Origin: Viridothelium virens
Lineage: Eukaryota; Ascomycota; Dothideomycetes; Trypetheliales; Trypetheliaceae
Length of the DNA stretch: 64,000 bases
NCBI GenBank assembly: GCA_010094025.1
Contig: ML991771.1
Location: forward strand, 310,001 to 374,000
Direction of reading: 5' to 3'
Each line of letters opens with the position of its first letter. Positions within the stretch are counted from its first letter, which is position 1. The translations under genes and the position numbers were made by a program. Shown one piece after another: positions 1 to 9,593 of this stretch. Below the pieces are notes generated by a model that made no database searches, was not told the DNA's origin, and was given only the letters and a program-made list of their open reading frames with translations.

Positions 1-1141
1 CAGCAAATATCTTGAAGATCAGTATAATGGCGTCATATATGTCAATAATCCAACAGTCCGTGGCTTCTTTCGAATCGATCGGACAGGACAGCAAGGCTTT
101 TTGGTCGTCTTCACCGCTGGAAAGCAGGGGACCAAAGAAAGCCGCTTTCCTGCCGACAACGTAACGGATGAGCAAGCCAGCGAGTACCTTCGTGCCGCGA
201 TTGGTAATGAGAGCATTCAGGTTCAGATCGAATCCATTGCAAAATGGCGAGCTGTCTGTGATAACGCCCAACGCTACAACGTGGGTCGTGTGATCTTAGC
301 CGGTGATTCGGCCCACGCTATGACGCCTCAGGGAGGTTATGGAGGCAACACCGGTATTCAAGATGTCCATAATCTTGCATGGAAGCTCGCACTACTTATA
401 AATGGTCGAGCCGGCCGAGAATTAGTAGAGCAGACATACCATGAAGAGCGTTTTCCAGTGGGGCAAAAGACTGTCAACCAGGTATTGGAGCGATACGTTG
501 TACGTTCCGCTCCTGAGATGAAAAAATCGGTGGACTACCTGGAGGAAGAACTACCAGATACGTGGTTAGAACTGGGCTTCAGGTATCACTCGAGTGCTTT
601 CATGGCTGACGAGTTGGGGGAGCTTAATGAAGACCCTCTCGTTGCGACGGCAAGAGCAGGAAGTAGGGCGCCTCACGTATACATCAAAACTGCGGCAGGC
701 GACAGCTCAGATGCTTCTCCATATCCTATATCGAGGCTCTGTGACGGCAATTTTGTCTTCGTGCTTGGTGAAAAAGCAGATCAGTGGAAACAGGCCGCGC
801 AAGAGACAAATAGTTGCATGGACTTGCCTCAGGTGATACCATACAAATGCCGAGGAAGAGACTTTTTGATCAGATACGGAATAAGCCCTTTCGGTGCAGT
901 CCTCTTGCGTCCCGATGGATTTGTCGCTTGGAAGACTTGGCAAGATCCAGTGCCTGGCGTTGTCGCAGCGAGTGTTCTTCGAGACGTGATGGAGAGAATA
1001 TTGTGTCTTAATGGCAAGGAATCTTTGCAGGCCGTCGAATCTATAAATCCACACAGCGCCAAAACCATCTCCAATGACCTCTCAGTTGCCGGCCAAGAGA
1101 AGAAGACTCAAGTGCAGTTCCTTGATTTGACGCTGACGTAG
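1..1141 (+). CDS. FAD-dependent aromatic monooxygenase, C-terminal part (cut by window start)
   Basis: The frame is open from base 2 to the stop at 1139-1141, giving 379 residues; the start lies outside the window. The stretch RVILAGDSAHAMTPQGGYG is the second FAD-contacting GD motif of class A flavoprotein monooxygenases (phenol hydroxylase, PHBH and polyketide hydroxylase families), and the DVHNLAWKLA segment after it is also typical. The last ~170 residues (SRLCDGNFVFVLGE, then PFGAVLLRPDGFVAWKTW) match the thioredoxin-like C-terminal domain of the phenol 2-monooxygenase subgroup. Such enzymes use NAD(P)H and O2 to hydroxylate an aromatic or polyketide substrate. The N-terminal GxGxxG motif would lie to the left of the window. 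No intron is visible in this part. The substrate cannot be inferred, and whether a biosynthetic cluster lies to the left is unknown. Confidence 0.85.
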   Translation, partial: SKYLEDQYNGVIYVNNPTVRGFFRIDRTGQQGFLVVFTAGKQGTKESRFPADNVTDEQASEYLRAAIGNESIQVQIESIAKWRAVCDNAQRYNVGRVILAGDSAHAMTPQGGYGGNTGIQDVHNLAWKLALLINGRAGRELVEQTYHEERFPVGQKTVNQVLERYVVRSAPEMKKSVDYLEEELPDTWLELGFRYHSSAFMADELGELNEDPLVATARAGSRAPHVYIKTAAGDSSDASPYPISRLCDGNFVFVLGEKADQWKQAAQETNSCMDLPQVIPYKCRGRDFLIRYGISPFGAVLLRPDGFVAWKTWQDPVPGVVAASVLRDVMERILCLNGKESLQAVESINPHSAKTISNDLSVAGQEKKTQVQFLDLTLT

Positions 1142-2221
1142 TGACAGCACTAGCGAAAAAATGGAAATTGAACGGGCACTTTCTCAGAGGAAGATTGAGC
1201 AATTAGACAGGGGAATGGCAGATCTTAGCTACACAGGCGAGCTGCAGAACGAGATGGCCATGCTTTCAGTGAGACTATCGTCATCGTAAGAGAGCCCTTA
1301 CAGTCACCGCAAACTTCTGAGAATGAGGAAAAAAGGATGGATCCGGAGTTCCAACCCCTGCACATAGGTAGCTAATATATGTTAGAGTTTATTGTGACTG
1401 AAGGGTATTTTCGACAGTCCACAGCCCATACGTGGGTATCAGCACGAGGCGAAGGTTCCAAGGGTACGAAATTGGAGAGAATTGTAAGCTAGGGAGATCC
1501 TCAGTTCGGAAGTTGTCATTCTGAGTGGGAATTGGTTGCAGTATGTATGGAATGGATATATTGATGTACTCGGCAGCTGCAATGATCAGCGACAAAGGGC
1601 TTCATCGGCCTGATAGACCTTGGCCTAGCGAGGTAGCGGCAGTGAGGTACGTTGTCATATTTGCCAAAAACAGGTCAATATCAATTAGGGCAAGTGGCAG
1701 GAGGCGTTGCGTGGAGGCGTGGAGACGTGGAGGTGGAGGTATGGTTTCCTGGTGGCATCGCCTCGCCCGTCCCGTCTTGGCCCAGCCCCGCTGACCAACT
1801 AATTACGGAACGTACTGTATCGTAATATGTATTCTAAGGTGGCCGCAAAGCATCCATGGTACGTCCTATCTGCCGCCCAACAAAGACATCGTTGCCATCA
1901 GTGGACTCTGCGTGACTCTAGACTCTTCCAATCACCCCACCAATCCAACTATTGACACTATTCAAGAAGTTCACCCATCCCAGCCAGCTTCGACCCATTC
2001 TCGTCGCGCCACGAAGACGGAATCCTCGGTTCTCCCATATACAGAAAGCCATAGGGAGAAAAGGCCGCCACTGTCCAATTCTGGCATTCACAGAGACAAA
2101 TTTCTAGCTCCTTCAAGTCCCACCGCGCCGCTGAAGAGTAGGGACAAGGGCCATTGTCATTCACTCGGCCGTCCACGGCCACGGGCGGCCATCCACAGTA
2201 CTGCCTTCCTGAATTCTTCGA
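1142..2221. other. intergenic region with one short open frame
   Basis: About 1.1 kb between the monooxygenase stop and the kinase start. A 42-codon frame with ATG runs from 1161 to 1289 on the + strand; its product is charged and helix-like, but nothing supports it as a gene. The last ~300 bases are C-rich and probably hold the kinase promoter and 5' leader. Nothing else recognised. Confidence 0.5.
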
Positions 2222-4318
2222 ATGGCACTCGAGGAGAGCCCATCCAACGACTTTCGCAAACTTCGTGTCGAAACCAATTCTCCTATAAGACCTCCACCTT
2301 CTCCATTCGCTGCCCTCTCACATGATGATTCGGTTGCCGAGGGCAGTCAGGAAACTTTGAGACCTGTTGGGGAAGTACAAGAGACCTCTTTGGATACTGG
2401 GCCTGGAGGGCACCCAGAGCTTCCGCTGTCGTATGGGTCGTCACACTCCGATGCGGTTACTTCTAACTCGGAGTCCCCAGATGGTTCAACGCGAGCTCGT
2501 GGCTCGATTTGCTTTAACGACAAGATAAGACTTGACGATGGCCGGGTCCACTCATTACACGAGCCGTTATCTAAGAAGAAAGGCCGGTCAAGATCCCGTG
2601 GGCGCTCAATCTTGCAAGAACTCGCGCAAGATCTCAACAATTCTGAAGGGGCGGTTGAGAGTCCAGGGTATGCAGGAGACCTCAAAGAAGACCCATTCGA
2701 TGCCAGGGTCATGCCGTCCGGCAGAGATACGAGGAGACAGCAGGCAAATGGAAATCACTTCCTCGAATCCACTGACGATAAGCATCCCCAGCAGAATGAG
2801 GAGGAGCTGAAAGATTATGATAAGGTCGCTTCTTTGACCTCAGATTCAAGCGTCTCTCCCTCTGTGGACGAAGTGAACACTCCAATTGACGCCATACCTC
2901 AATTGGACAGCCTCCCTTCACCCGTCGCTACCGGCTCACCTGCTTCCTATACAGCGAACAGCAACACCACTGGTCCGATTCCAATGCCTTTCCTTCGACG
3001 CACTAGCTCCGCATTCTCCAAAGGCGCTCTACCAGACGGCTCCCGCCCTGCCAATCTCCGCCGCAATAGCCGCCGCCACTCACGACGGTCTACCTCCAAT
3101 TCAACATCCAAATCCCCCGCAAGCGCCTTCCTTTCTCAATATGCCGCCGGCGGGGAAGAATACGCCGCTCTCGCTGAACCTGACCACGAAGGCCAAGAGA
3201 TCGGCGACCACAGCAAGTACATCATCGGACGCGAGATCGGGCGCGGCGGCTTCAGCTCTGTCAAGGAGGTCTTCACCATGGAAGGCTCGACGCGCATCCG
3301 GCGCGCGGTCAAGATCGTGCGCAAGCGCGTCCCCGGCGCCAGCGAAGCCGAGAACGAGAAGATGCAGGCCAAGTTCGAGCACGAAGTCTCGGTCTGGCGC
3401 TACCTCCGCCATCGGCACATCCTCGCCCTCCTCGCCGTCTACGACACCCCGTTCGCCACCTTCTGCATCACGCGCCTCAACCAAGGCGGCACCCTCTTCG
3501 ACCTCGTCCGCCGCAGCCGCAAAGCCAGCACGGGGGCCGCCGCGACCACAACCACGACCACGACTGCCACAACTAGGGGCACAGGCACAACTCCCACCCC
3601 AGCGCGCAAGCCCGGTCTCCCCGCCCCGCTCGCAACGCGCTACCTCGCGCAACTCGCGTCCGCGCTGCGCTACCTCCACGAAGACGTCCGCATGGTGCAC
3701 CGCGACGTGAAGCTGGAAAACTGCCTGATCGACATGAGCGGCGCGGAGGCGCACCCGCGCGGCTTCGGCACGCTGCAGCTGTGCGACTTCGGCATGGCGG
3801 ACTTCATCACCGAGGACAGCTGCGTGTCGGACATTGCGGGCGCGGTGCAGGAGGACGAGCACAGCAGCGGCGGCAGCAGCAGCAGCGGTGGCGGTGGCGG
3901 CGGTAGCGGGGGGAAGAATGCGCAGTCGGCCGATCCGTCGGTCGTGCTTGGTAGTCTGGAGTATGCGTCGCCTGAGGGCTTGGCGAGTCGCGGCATCCCG
4001 ATGTTTGTTACGACGGGCGATGTCTGGGCGTTTGGCGTGATTGCCTTTACGGTGCTGGTTGGGGAGCTGCCGTTTCGGCACGAGTTGGCGCCGAAGCTGC
4101 AGAGTAAGATTTTGGGTGGGGAGTGGGATGTGCAGGCGCTGAGGAGGGCGCCGGCGGTGGCAGAGATGGAGGATGGGGAGGGGAAGGTCGAAGAGATGGT
4201 GAGGGGCTGCTTGACGGTTGATACGGCGGAGAGGTGGCGTATCACGGATGTGGTGGGCAGTCGTTGGCTGACGGAGTATCAGGATTCTGAAGAAGAGACG
4301 GATCGGTCTTGGGACTGA
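2222..4318 (+). CDS. Serine/threonine protein kinase with long N-terminal extension
   Basis: One exon, 698 residues, starting at ATG 2222. Residues 1-330 are Ser/Pro-rich and probably disordered. The kinase domain spans about 331-694: glycine loop GREIGRGGFSSVKE, the lysine in RAVKIVRKR, catalytic loop MVHRDVKLEN (~490), CDFGMADF (~520) and SPE in place of APE (LGSLEYASPEGL). All catalytic residues are present, so it should be active. The domain looks CAMK-like; I cannot name the orthologue. Two low-complexity inserts interrupt it: a Thr/Ala/Pro run at ~440-465 before helix E, and a Ser/Gly run at ~547-564 inside the activation segment between DFG and SPE. Base composition changes inside the gene: the first third is ordinary, the rest very GC-rich, C-rich on the + strand until ~3700 and G-rich from ~3840 to the end. 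Confidence 0.9.
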   Translation: MALEESPSNDFRKLRVETNSPIRPPPSPFAALSHDDSVAEGSQETLRPVGEVQETSLDTGPGGHPELPLSYGSSHSDAVTSNSESPDGSTRARGSICFNDKIRLDDGRVHSLHEPLSKKKGRSRSRGRSILQELAQDLNNSEGAVESPGYAGDLKEDPFDARVMPSGRDTRRQQANGNHFLESTDDKHPQQNEEELKDYDKVASLTSDSSVSPSVDEVNTPIDAIPQLDSLPSPVATGSPASYTANSNTTGPIPMPFLRRTSSAFSKGALPDGSRPANLRRNSRRHSRRSTSNSTSKSPASAFLSQYAAGGEEYAALAEPDHEGQEIGDHSKYIIGREIGRGGFSSVKEVFTMEGSTRIRRAVKIVRKRVPGASEAENEKMQAKFEHEVSVWRYLRHRHILALLAVYDTPFATFCITRLNQGGTLFDLVRRSRKASTGAAATTTTTTTATTRGTGTTPTPARKPGLPAPLATRYLAQLASALRYLHEDVRMVHRDVKLENCLIDMSGAEAHPRGFGTLQLCDFGMADFITEDSCVSDIAGAVQEDEHSSGGSSSSGGGGGGSGGKNAQSADPSVVLGSLEYASPEGLASRGIPMFVTTGDVWAFGVIAFTVLVGELPFRHELAPKLQSKILGGEWDVQALRRAPAVAEMEDGEGKVEEMVRGCLTVDTAERWRITDVVGSRWLTEYQDSEEETDRSWD

Positions 4319-5306
4319 CCGCATTGTTATCGCGGAACGGAAATGGACGTTTTGTGAATATGCATTGTTTCACACGCCTTTCTCATATGTTTGCCTTGCT
4401 TTTTTGTCCTCGAGCGAAGCGAATGCATTCTTGACGACCCGTTATGATACCCTGTTTCTATTGTTTTTGGAAAGTCTCGCCTCGCTTGTATATCTTCATC
4501 GTCGGTAGCATTTATTCTCTTCTCACCTCTGCGATGCAGTTCTGGCTGCTTTGCTCTACCTTAATGTACGGAGTATAGTAAACCTCCTCGATAAGGTTAA
4601 TGACGATTGGAGACAGTCAGCAATAGTATTGGCGGTCGGCAATGCTATAAGTCGAGCAGCCTGCCAGTATTCAATTCCTATTATATATCTCAACTGAACA
4701 ATTCCTCCCCATGGTTGATGACTTTAGTGTACTTGTTAATGGTTTAACTATCCACCAAGCTCTCCAAGACCTCTACCTCTATAACATCTCACTCTTTTAA
4801 TCTTACAATATTGTTCGAGGAGACGAATCAGCATGAGACAAATGAGTTGTTTTCCGACTTTTATATTGGTCTCATCTTGGTGTGATACCAATGCAGCACT
4901 GCAGGTCGTCCAATTTTACCGCGATAGGAGACACTGGGTTTTACCACCTAGTTTACAAGACGGTATCTTATTTTCTCGAGACCCATCCGGAGTATCATCT
5001 AGGAAATACATGATATCTTGAAACTGTCCCACAAGGTTGTCCGGGGGCGGTTTGCAGAAAACACCAGACCCAAGCGCTGACGACCAGGAAAGGAACTTCA
5101 GCCCACGAGGACTTCCACCAAACATTCCCATCCCACCTGTCCGCGCCATTTGGACATCTCGAAATCTATGGACGTGTAGCCTCACGAGCCCCTACAGCCC
5201 CTGCGCTCAAAATCCGATCTTTCCTCCCATCCACGCAGTTCAAATTCAAGCATTCTCGCGACCCAGCCTGTGACGTTGTGATGGACCCAAGGGTAGATTT
5301 TGATGG
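4319..5306. other. intergenic region, convergent gene ends
   Basis: Lies between the ends of the kinase (+) and the peptidase (-). It holds one exact copy of the recurrent 9-mer TACGGAGTA at 4567-4575 and a doubtful 77-codon frame listed separately. Otherwise AT-rich with no recognised feature. Confidence 0.5.
4916..5149 (-). CDS. doubtful small open reading frame
   Basis: An ATG-started frame of 77 codons, ~160 bp downstream of the trypsin-fold peptidase and in the same direction. The predicted product begins MARTGGMGMFGGSPRG and ends SCKLGGKTQCLLSR; no domain, signal peptide or repeat is recognised. It could be a chance frame, a decayed gene, or a small protein linked to the peptidase gene. 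Listed only because its length and residue make-up look somewhat coding. Confidence 0.15.
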   Translation of the reverse strand: MARTGGMGMFGGSPRGLKFLSWSSALGSGVFCKPPPDNLVGQFQDIMYFLDDTPDGSRENKIPSCKLGGKTQCLLSR

Positions 5307-6473
5307 CTAGGGCTTCATGACACCTGCTTCATCAAGGCGTTTACAAACGTCACTTGGTATGACAACAGCTTGGTTCATCTCAGAATCTGGGCCTTTGAAG
5401 ATCTCAAGCTGGACTGTGGAAATTGTTAAATACCAACTGATGTACTTAGTATGGACAACTTACAGAGAGCAACAAGACGGATCGTTCCCTCGCCATCTCT
5501 TGTATACATTCCTGAGCCAGACGTCCCGTACCAGCCAGTTGCAGTATGGCAGGGTTGCTGATCCTGTGCTGGTATCCATTGACCGACACTTATTGATCGA
5601 AGGCCTGGTGCAAGTAGAAGACGGGGATCCGGGGGGGACAGATTGGCGTTCAATCTTTGCAAGACTGAATTGCTACTTCCATACCAGCATTTGGTACAGT
5701 TGCAATTGTGGATGTTGGGGTCCGGGTGCTTTTCCTTCCCTTCAGGGAGTATCGTATTATAGCCAAATGAAATAGCTATACCAGAAAGGGATCCTGCTTC
5801 AGGTATGATTTCTGTTGTTGGGATAGAATGTGCGGGGCTCCGGCTGTTTTCACCGCTGCACGACGTAAAAATTGCAAAATCCCTTGGTCCACCAGGATTA
5901 TCAAAATCGTGGAACAATTCGCACCTTATAGGTACAGCACTGAATGTGCTTCCAATCATGGTTGTAAAAGCTTCCGCAGTTGTGTTTGAAGCGCTGGTAG
6001 GTTTTGTAGTATCCTTTTTGAAATGCGAGACTGTTAGAATAACATCGCGAGTCAAGCCTTTAATCCAGACACCAGAAAGCTCGGTCCCTTGGTTGGAACT
6101 GGTCACTTTAAGCCTACACGCTGATAGGCTATAAGGGTTGAGACGAGCTATTGCCTGGGAAGGGGTTGTTAGCTAGCCGGAGGGATTTGATTTACATGAC
6201 AGAGCTTACCTGTTGAAGTGACTCTCCAACATCTCTGATCACATCCAGCTCCGATGGGTCTTGATAAGTCTCAAGCTGTCCGTCGTCGTAGATTAGATGA
6301 CAACGTGACCAAAACTGACTATTTCCATCCCCATGGACGCAAGGGCCACCAAAGAGAGAAGACACGGCCATTGACGGGAGTTCAGAGGGCGATGATGGTA
6401 TATATGGGAAAAGTTGGTAAACTGGGTCACAGTCCTGATCTGCGGAGATAGATTGGTTGGAAGGCGGAGGCAT
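5307..6473 (-). CDS. Trypsin-like (chymotrypsin-fold) serine peptidase, no signal peptide
   Basis: Three exons join in phase: 6473-6210, 6154-5464 and 5413-5307 (introns of 55 and 50 bp with GTAAG donors), giving 353 residues. A stop lies three codons before the ATG. The order of motifs fits the S1-like peptidase fold: strand GVWIKGL, then VILTVSHF with the candidate catalytic His, then GGPRDFAIF with the candidate Asp, then ATGWYGTSGSGMYTRDG with the candidate Ser in G-T-S-G-S-G, then a final strand and helix (NQAVVIPSDVCKRLDEAG) like the closing part of such domains. There is no N-terminal hydrophobic segment, so it is probably intracellular. Residues 1-85 match nothing I know. The family call rests on motif spacing, not overall similarity; an inactive peptidase-like protein is possible. 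Substrate unknown. Confidence 0.6.
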
Positions 6474-8111
6474 GATTAGCTAGAGATGGTATTTGTAGCG
6501 GAAGATCTGTTCACTGCTACTGCCAAATGCTTCAATCGAGCAGTTTGTGTTGTAGCGGTGCCTAGCACACCTGTCGTTGATTGCTTAGCGTATAGATGAA
6601 ATGTGCTTTGTGCGATTTAGTAACAAAGAGCTTTACCGCGAGTTTGACTTTGACTGTCAAATAAAGGACAAGATTCACGCAGAAGCCTCTCGCTTTTATA
6701 ATCCCCACCGCTTATAAAGAGTGGTACATGAGAGTTATCGTTGAGGTAAGGCACGAGGTGTGACGCACGAACCATTTGTGACCTCCTACCTTGGCCATGA
6801 CAATGAACAACACTCACTTTGTTGCTTCTGTTGAGCCCCAACAGTTATTGAGTAACGCTTAGTCCATCACTCAGGTTACCTCAAGAGGTCTAACCTCCAT
6901 GTTTCACTGTTTTAGCCGAGGAGGACGACGGTAAGGGATCCTTAGCTAACGCCACCATTCTTGTTGCTCCGTTCCTCAGATCTTGGTTGCTATATTCTTC
7001 CGGTCTTGGTTGTCTTCAGATCTTGGTTGCTCTTCATTCTTCAGATCTCGGTTGCTCAGGTGTAGGCCAGCGTAGCCTTCGGCCATAGAAGTTACGTCGC
7101 TATGTCGCAAAGTGAGGACAGCAACGCTAGGCGGCGATAAGGTAGGCAGGTACCAGGGACAAGTTGCTCACGCGATGCTCGCGCGGAGAGCCAAAATTCC
7201 TCTTGGTCGATGGGGCGAACATGCTGTCGAAAAGAACTGCACCAAAACAAAGAATCGAGAGTAGTTCTGCGACAAGAGAACGCGGCTTTTCGTCCTCTGC
7301 CAGGATCCCCAACTAAGCACAGCGATGCAGTCTGTAATACCCAGAGAGAGCCAGGTGGACGGCAGACACTGACGCAAAAGGCCTGATGATGCAAGAGCTC
7401 AATCCGTAGTAGTGTAGCGTAAGAGGCTAGTTCTTAGCTAAGATGAGATGTTCCTTTAGTCTCAGTCTGCATAAGCCGCGCGGCTACAACGCTGGCACTG
7501 TATTCCTTGCAGTGGAGTAAAAATCAAGGCCGTTGCTAAAGACATTCCAACAATCAAAGCAGAGAGGAAATTCCTTTCTTCAGACTACGAAATGATACGA
7601 GATTCTATACATGTTGCTCTAGCCGACCGAAGTGTTATACACGTTTGATATTTATTTGACGAGTTACTCACTCTATCGAATTTGAAGCGGCAATTTGGGC
7701 GGTCGTAGGACCTCTTGTCTCTTGAGAACTACTGGAAGAGCACACTCTTCATGTCCAGTCCCTCAAGTAGTGCTGAAAGCGATGAAGTGGAATAATGGTG
7801 CGCCGGACTCCCATTCCAGTCCAGCCACTCGAGAACGAGAGCGGAACACTGTTGCCGACGCAATTTACCGAGGCCGAAATTGGTGCTTTGGTCTGCATGA
7901 GTGTGTCGACTGAATTTTGAGGGCGAGGATCGTGAGAAGCCGAAGAGAGCGGCACGTCATCAGGTGTAGAAGCATGCGTAAGCCAGCTACTTGTCAATGG
8001 TGCGGTGGAAGATAAAGCATGACTGGCTGCTCAGGTGGTGATTTGGACGAGCTGGCGCCATTTGGTCGCTTCACAGCTGCGCAAGCTCATTTATGACTGT
8101 CGCAAACTACT
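6474..8111. other. 1.6-kb gene-free region
   Basis: Separates the peptidase and Ada-type genes, both on the - strand. Frames of 60-100 codons occur on both strands (for example around 7092-7394), but none has a recognisable domain or exon structure. The part at 6860-7440 looks like unconstrained or decayed sequence and includes the imperfect tandem repeat listed at 6972-7059. Confidence 0.5.
6972..7059. repeat. imperfect tandem repeat, ~21-23 bp unit, about 4 copies
   Basis: The core CAGATCTTGGTTGCT recurs with small changes (GGTCTTGGTTGTC, CAGATCTTGGTTGCTC, CAGATCTCGGTTGCTC), separated by ATTCTTC-like spacers. The copies have diverged. It lies in a non-coding stretch. Confidence 0.7.
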
Positions 8112-9017
8112 TCAGACCATATCCGCATTATCATTCCAAAGAGAGTCATAGTCAATCAACAGTTCTTCGCCAAGAGTAAGAAGTCCCGATTGCATACCAC
8201 CCATACTAGGAGGCGTACAAATCGGTGCGGTCAACGTTTGCAGCCACTCTTCTGGGACTAATATGTTTCCGGTGGTAGGCCAGCAATCGAGGTTATCGGT
8301 AGGTTTCTGGGGAAATGTAGCAGGCTCCCGTGATGAATATGCTTCGTCACTCTGGAGCATAGAATCACTTTCCATAGCCATGGGAAGGAGTACTGGTGAC
8401 TGATCGATGGAGCCAGTGAGATTATCTTGATCAGGTAGATCAAAAATTAAGGAGAATGGATCATCATCCAAGCTCAAGTCCCCATTTATTACCACCTCTT
8501 GATGTTTTTCTCCATTATCAGTCGCTTTATCTGCGTCGTCAAGATGAGTGCCTGTTACGCTTTTATTTCTAGAGGCTATCAGAGCATCCAAGTATCGCTT
8601 TGGCGTCATCCCCGTCTTTTGCTTGAAAATTTTGTGAAAATAGCCAGTCGTCAATCCAACCTTGCTCGCCAAATCTTGAAGCTTTAGAATAGCCCCATCT
8701 CCAGGCTGAGAGGCTGATACATCTCTGCGTCCGGCCTCTCTGACCAAAATTGTACGCGCCTTTTCCACTGCAGTAGCAGCAGGGTCGATCTCCTGCTCCA
8801 GCGTGGGTCGACACCTCTTACAAGGTCTGAATCCGGCAGCTTCAGCTAGGATAGGCGAATCATGGAAAGCGATATTGGCTCGTCTTGCGAGACGCGCGCT
8901 ACAATTTGGCCGGCAGTAGATCCCAGTCGATTTAACGCAATAAACGAAATGGCCATTAGCTGAAGGATCCCGAAGGGTGAGGGCACGCCAGCGGGAACTT
9001 TCACAATTGAACGACAT
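8112..9017 (-). CDS. Ada-type methyl-phosphotriester repair/AraC-type transcriptional regulator
   Basis: One exon, 301 residues, ATG at 9017. Residues 1-72 match the N-terminal domain of bacterial Ada: STGIYCRPNCSAR and AGFRPCKRCRP supply four zinc cysteines (C35, C39, C66, C69). In that family, the zinc cysteine equivalent to C35 takes a methyl group from DNA phosphotriesters and so turns on DNA binding. Residues ~110-143 form the first AraC helix-turn-helix (LQDLASKVGLTTGYFHKIFK, then the TGMTPKRYL linker). The second helix-turn-helix of AraC proteins is absent. Instead there is a ~150-residue tail rich in Asp, Ser and Leu (DDDPFSLIFDLPDQ; ending LIDYDSLWNDNADMV) that resembles an acidic activation domain. 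There is no O6-methylguanine methyltransferase domain. The likely role is control of the response to DNA alkylation; the activation function of the tail is inferred. Confidence 0.85.
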   Translation of the reverse strand: MSFNCESSRWRALTLRDPSANGHFVYCVKSTGIYCRPNCSARLARRANIAFHDSPILAEAAGFRPCKRCRPTLEQEIDPAATAVEKARTILVREAGRRDVSASQPGDGAILKLQDLASKVGLTTGYFHKIFKQKTGMTPKRYLDALIASRNKSVTGTHLDDADKATDNGEKHQEVVINGDLSLDDDPFSLIFDLPDQDNLTGSIDQSPVLLPMAMESDSMLQSDEAYSSREPATFPQKPTDNLDCWPTTGNILVPEEWLQTLTAPICTPPSMGGMQSGLLTLGEELLIDYDSLWNDNADMV

Positions 9018-9593
9018 TCTCTGCTAAAGTGAGGTGACCACTGGCCTAGTAGCACTGGGCAGGAGTCTCGTTCTCCTCGAACTGATGGAGGTGAGTCAAT
9101 AATGTCAGCTTGTCCACGGAGTACCTTAGGGAAGATGAATGGTGCGACAGCTTAGTAAGCTTGCAGCGGCCCGCAGCACCGTTAGGCGCTGAACGCACGG
9201 GCCATAGGGATGAGGTGGCACAGGTGGCTGGGAGCAATTGCGCGAACCTCATACCTAGATGTTTCCGGCGTTATTGTCACCCAAAGACAATAGCGCGAGG
9301 CCCGCATAATAACCCGTCCATTGTGGGCGAGCTGATTGCGCTCTGCCTCTCTCTCTTCTTGATCATGCTTGCCCTTAGGTCTTCCTCTTTTTCTCTCTCT
9401 CTGTCCTGTATCTACAATCTTGACTGATTGCTTCGCTCCCTTTCCATGACTGGCGGCTCCAGCCTCTCTACACATCAATCCTGACAAGCGCCGACACCAT
9501 CTCTTTCCCTGAGAGCTCGACAACGCGTTTACAACTCAAATCTCTTCGAATTACCATTGACAATCCATCTAAAATTGAGCAGAGCTACTGAAG
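9018..9593. promoter_or_regulatory. divergent promoter region with pyrimidine-rich tract
   Basis: 576 bp between the divergent starts of the Ada-type gene (-) and the next gene (+). A CT-rich stretch at about 9345-9415 on the + strand, with several CTCTCT runs, precedes the rightward start, as is common in core promoters of filamentous fungi. No specific operator recognised. Confidence 0.45.

Noticed and set aside
3101-4324. 407-codon frame on the - strand opposite the kinase
   Set aside because: An antisense shadow produced by the GC-rich kinase coding sequence; Arg/His/Ala-rich translation.
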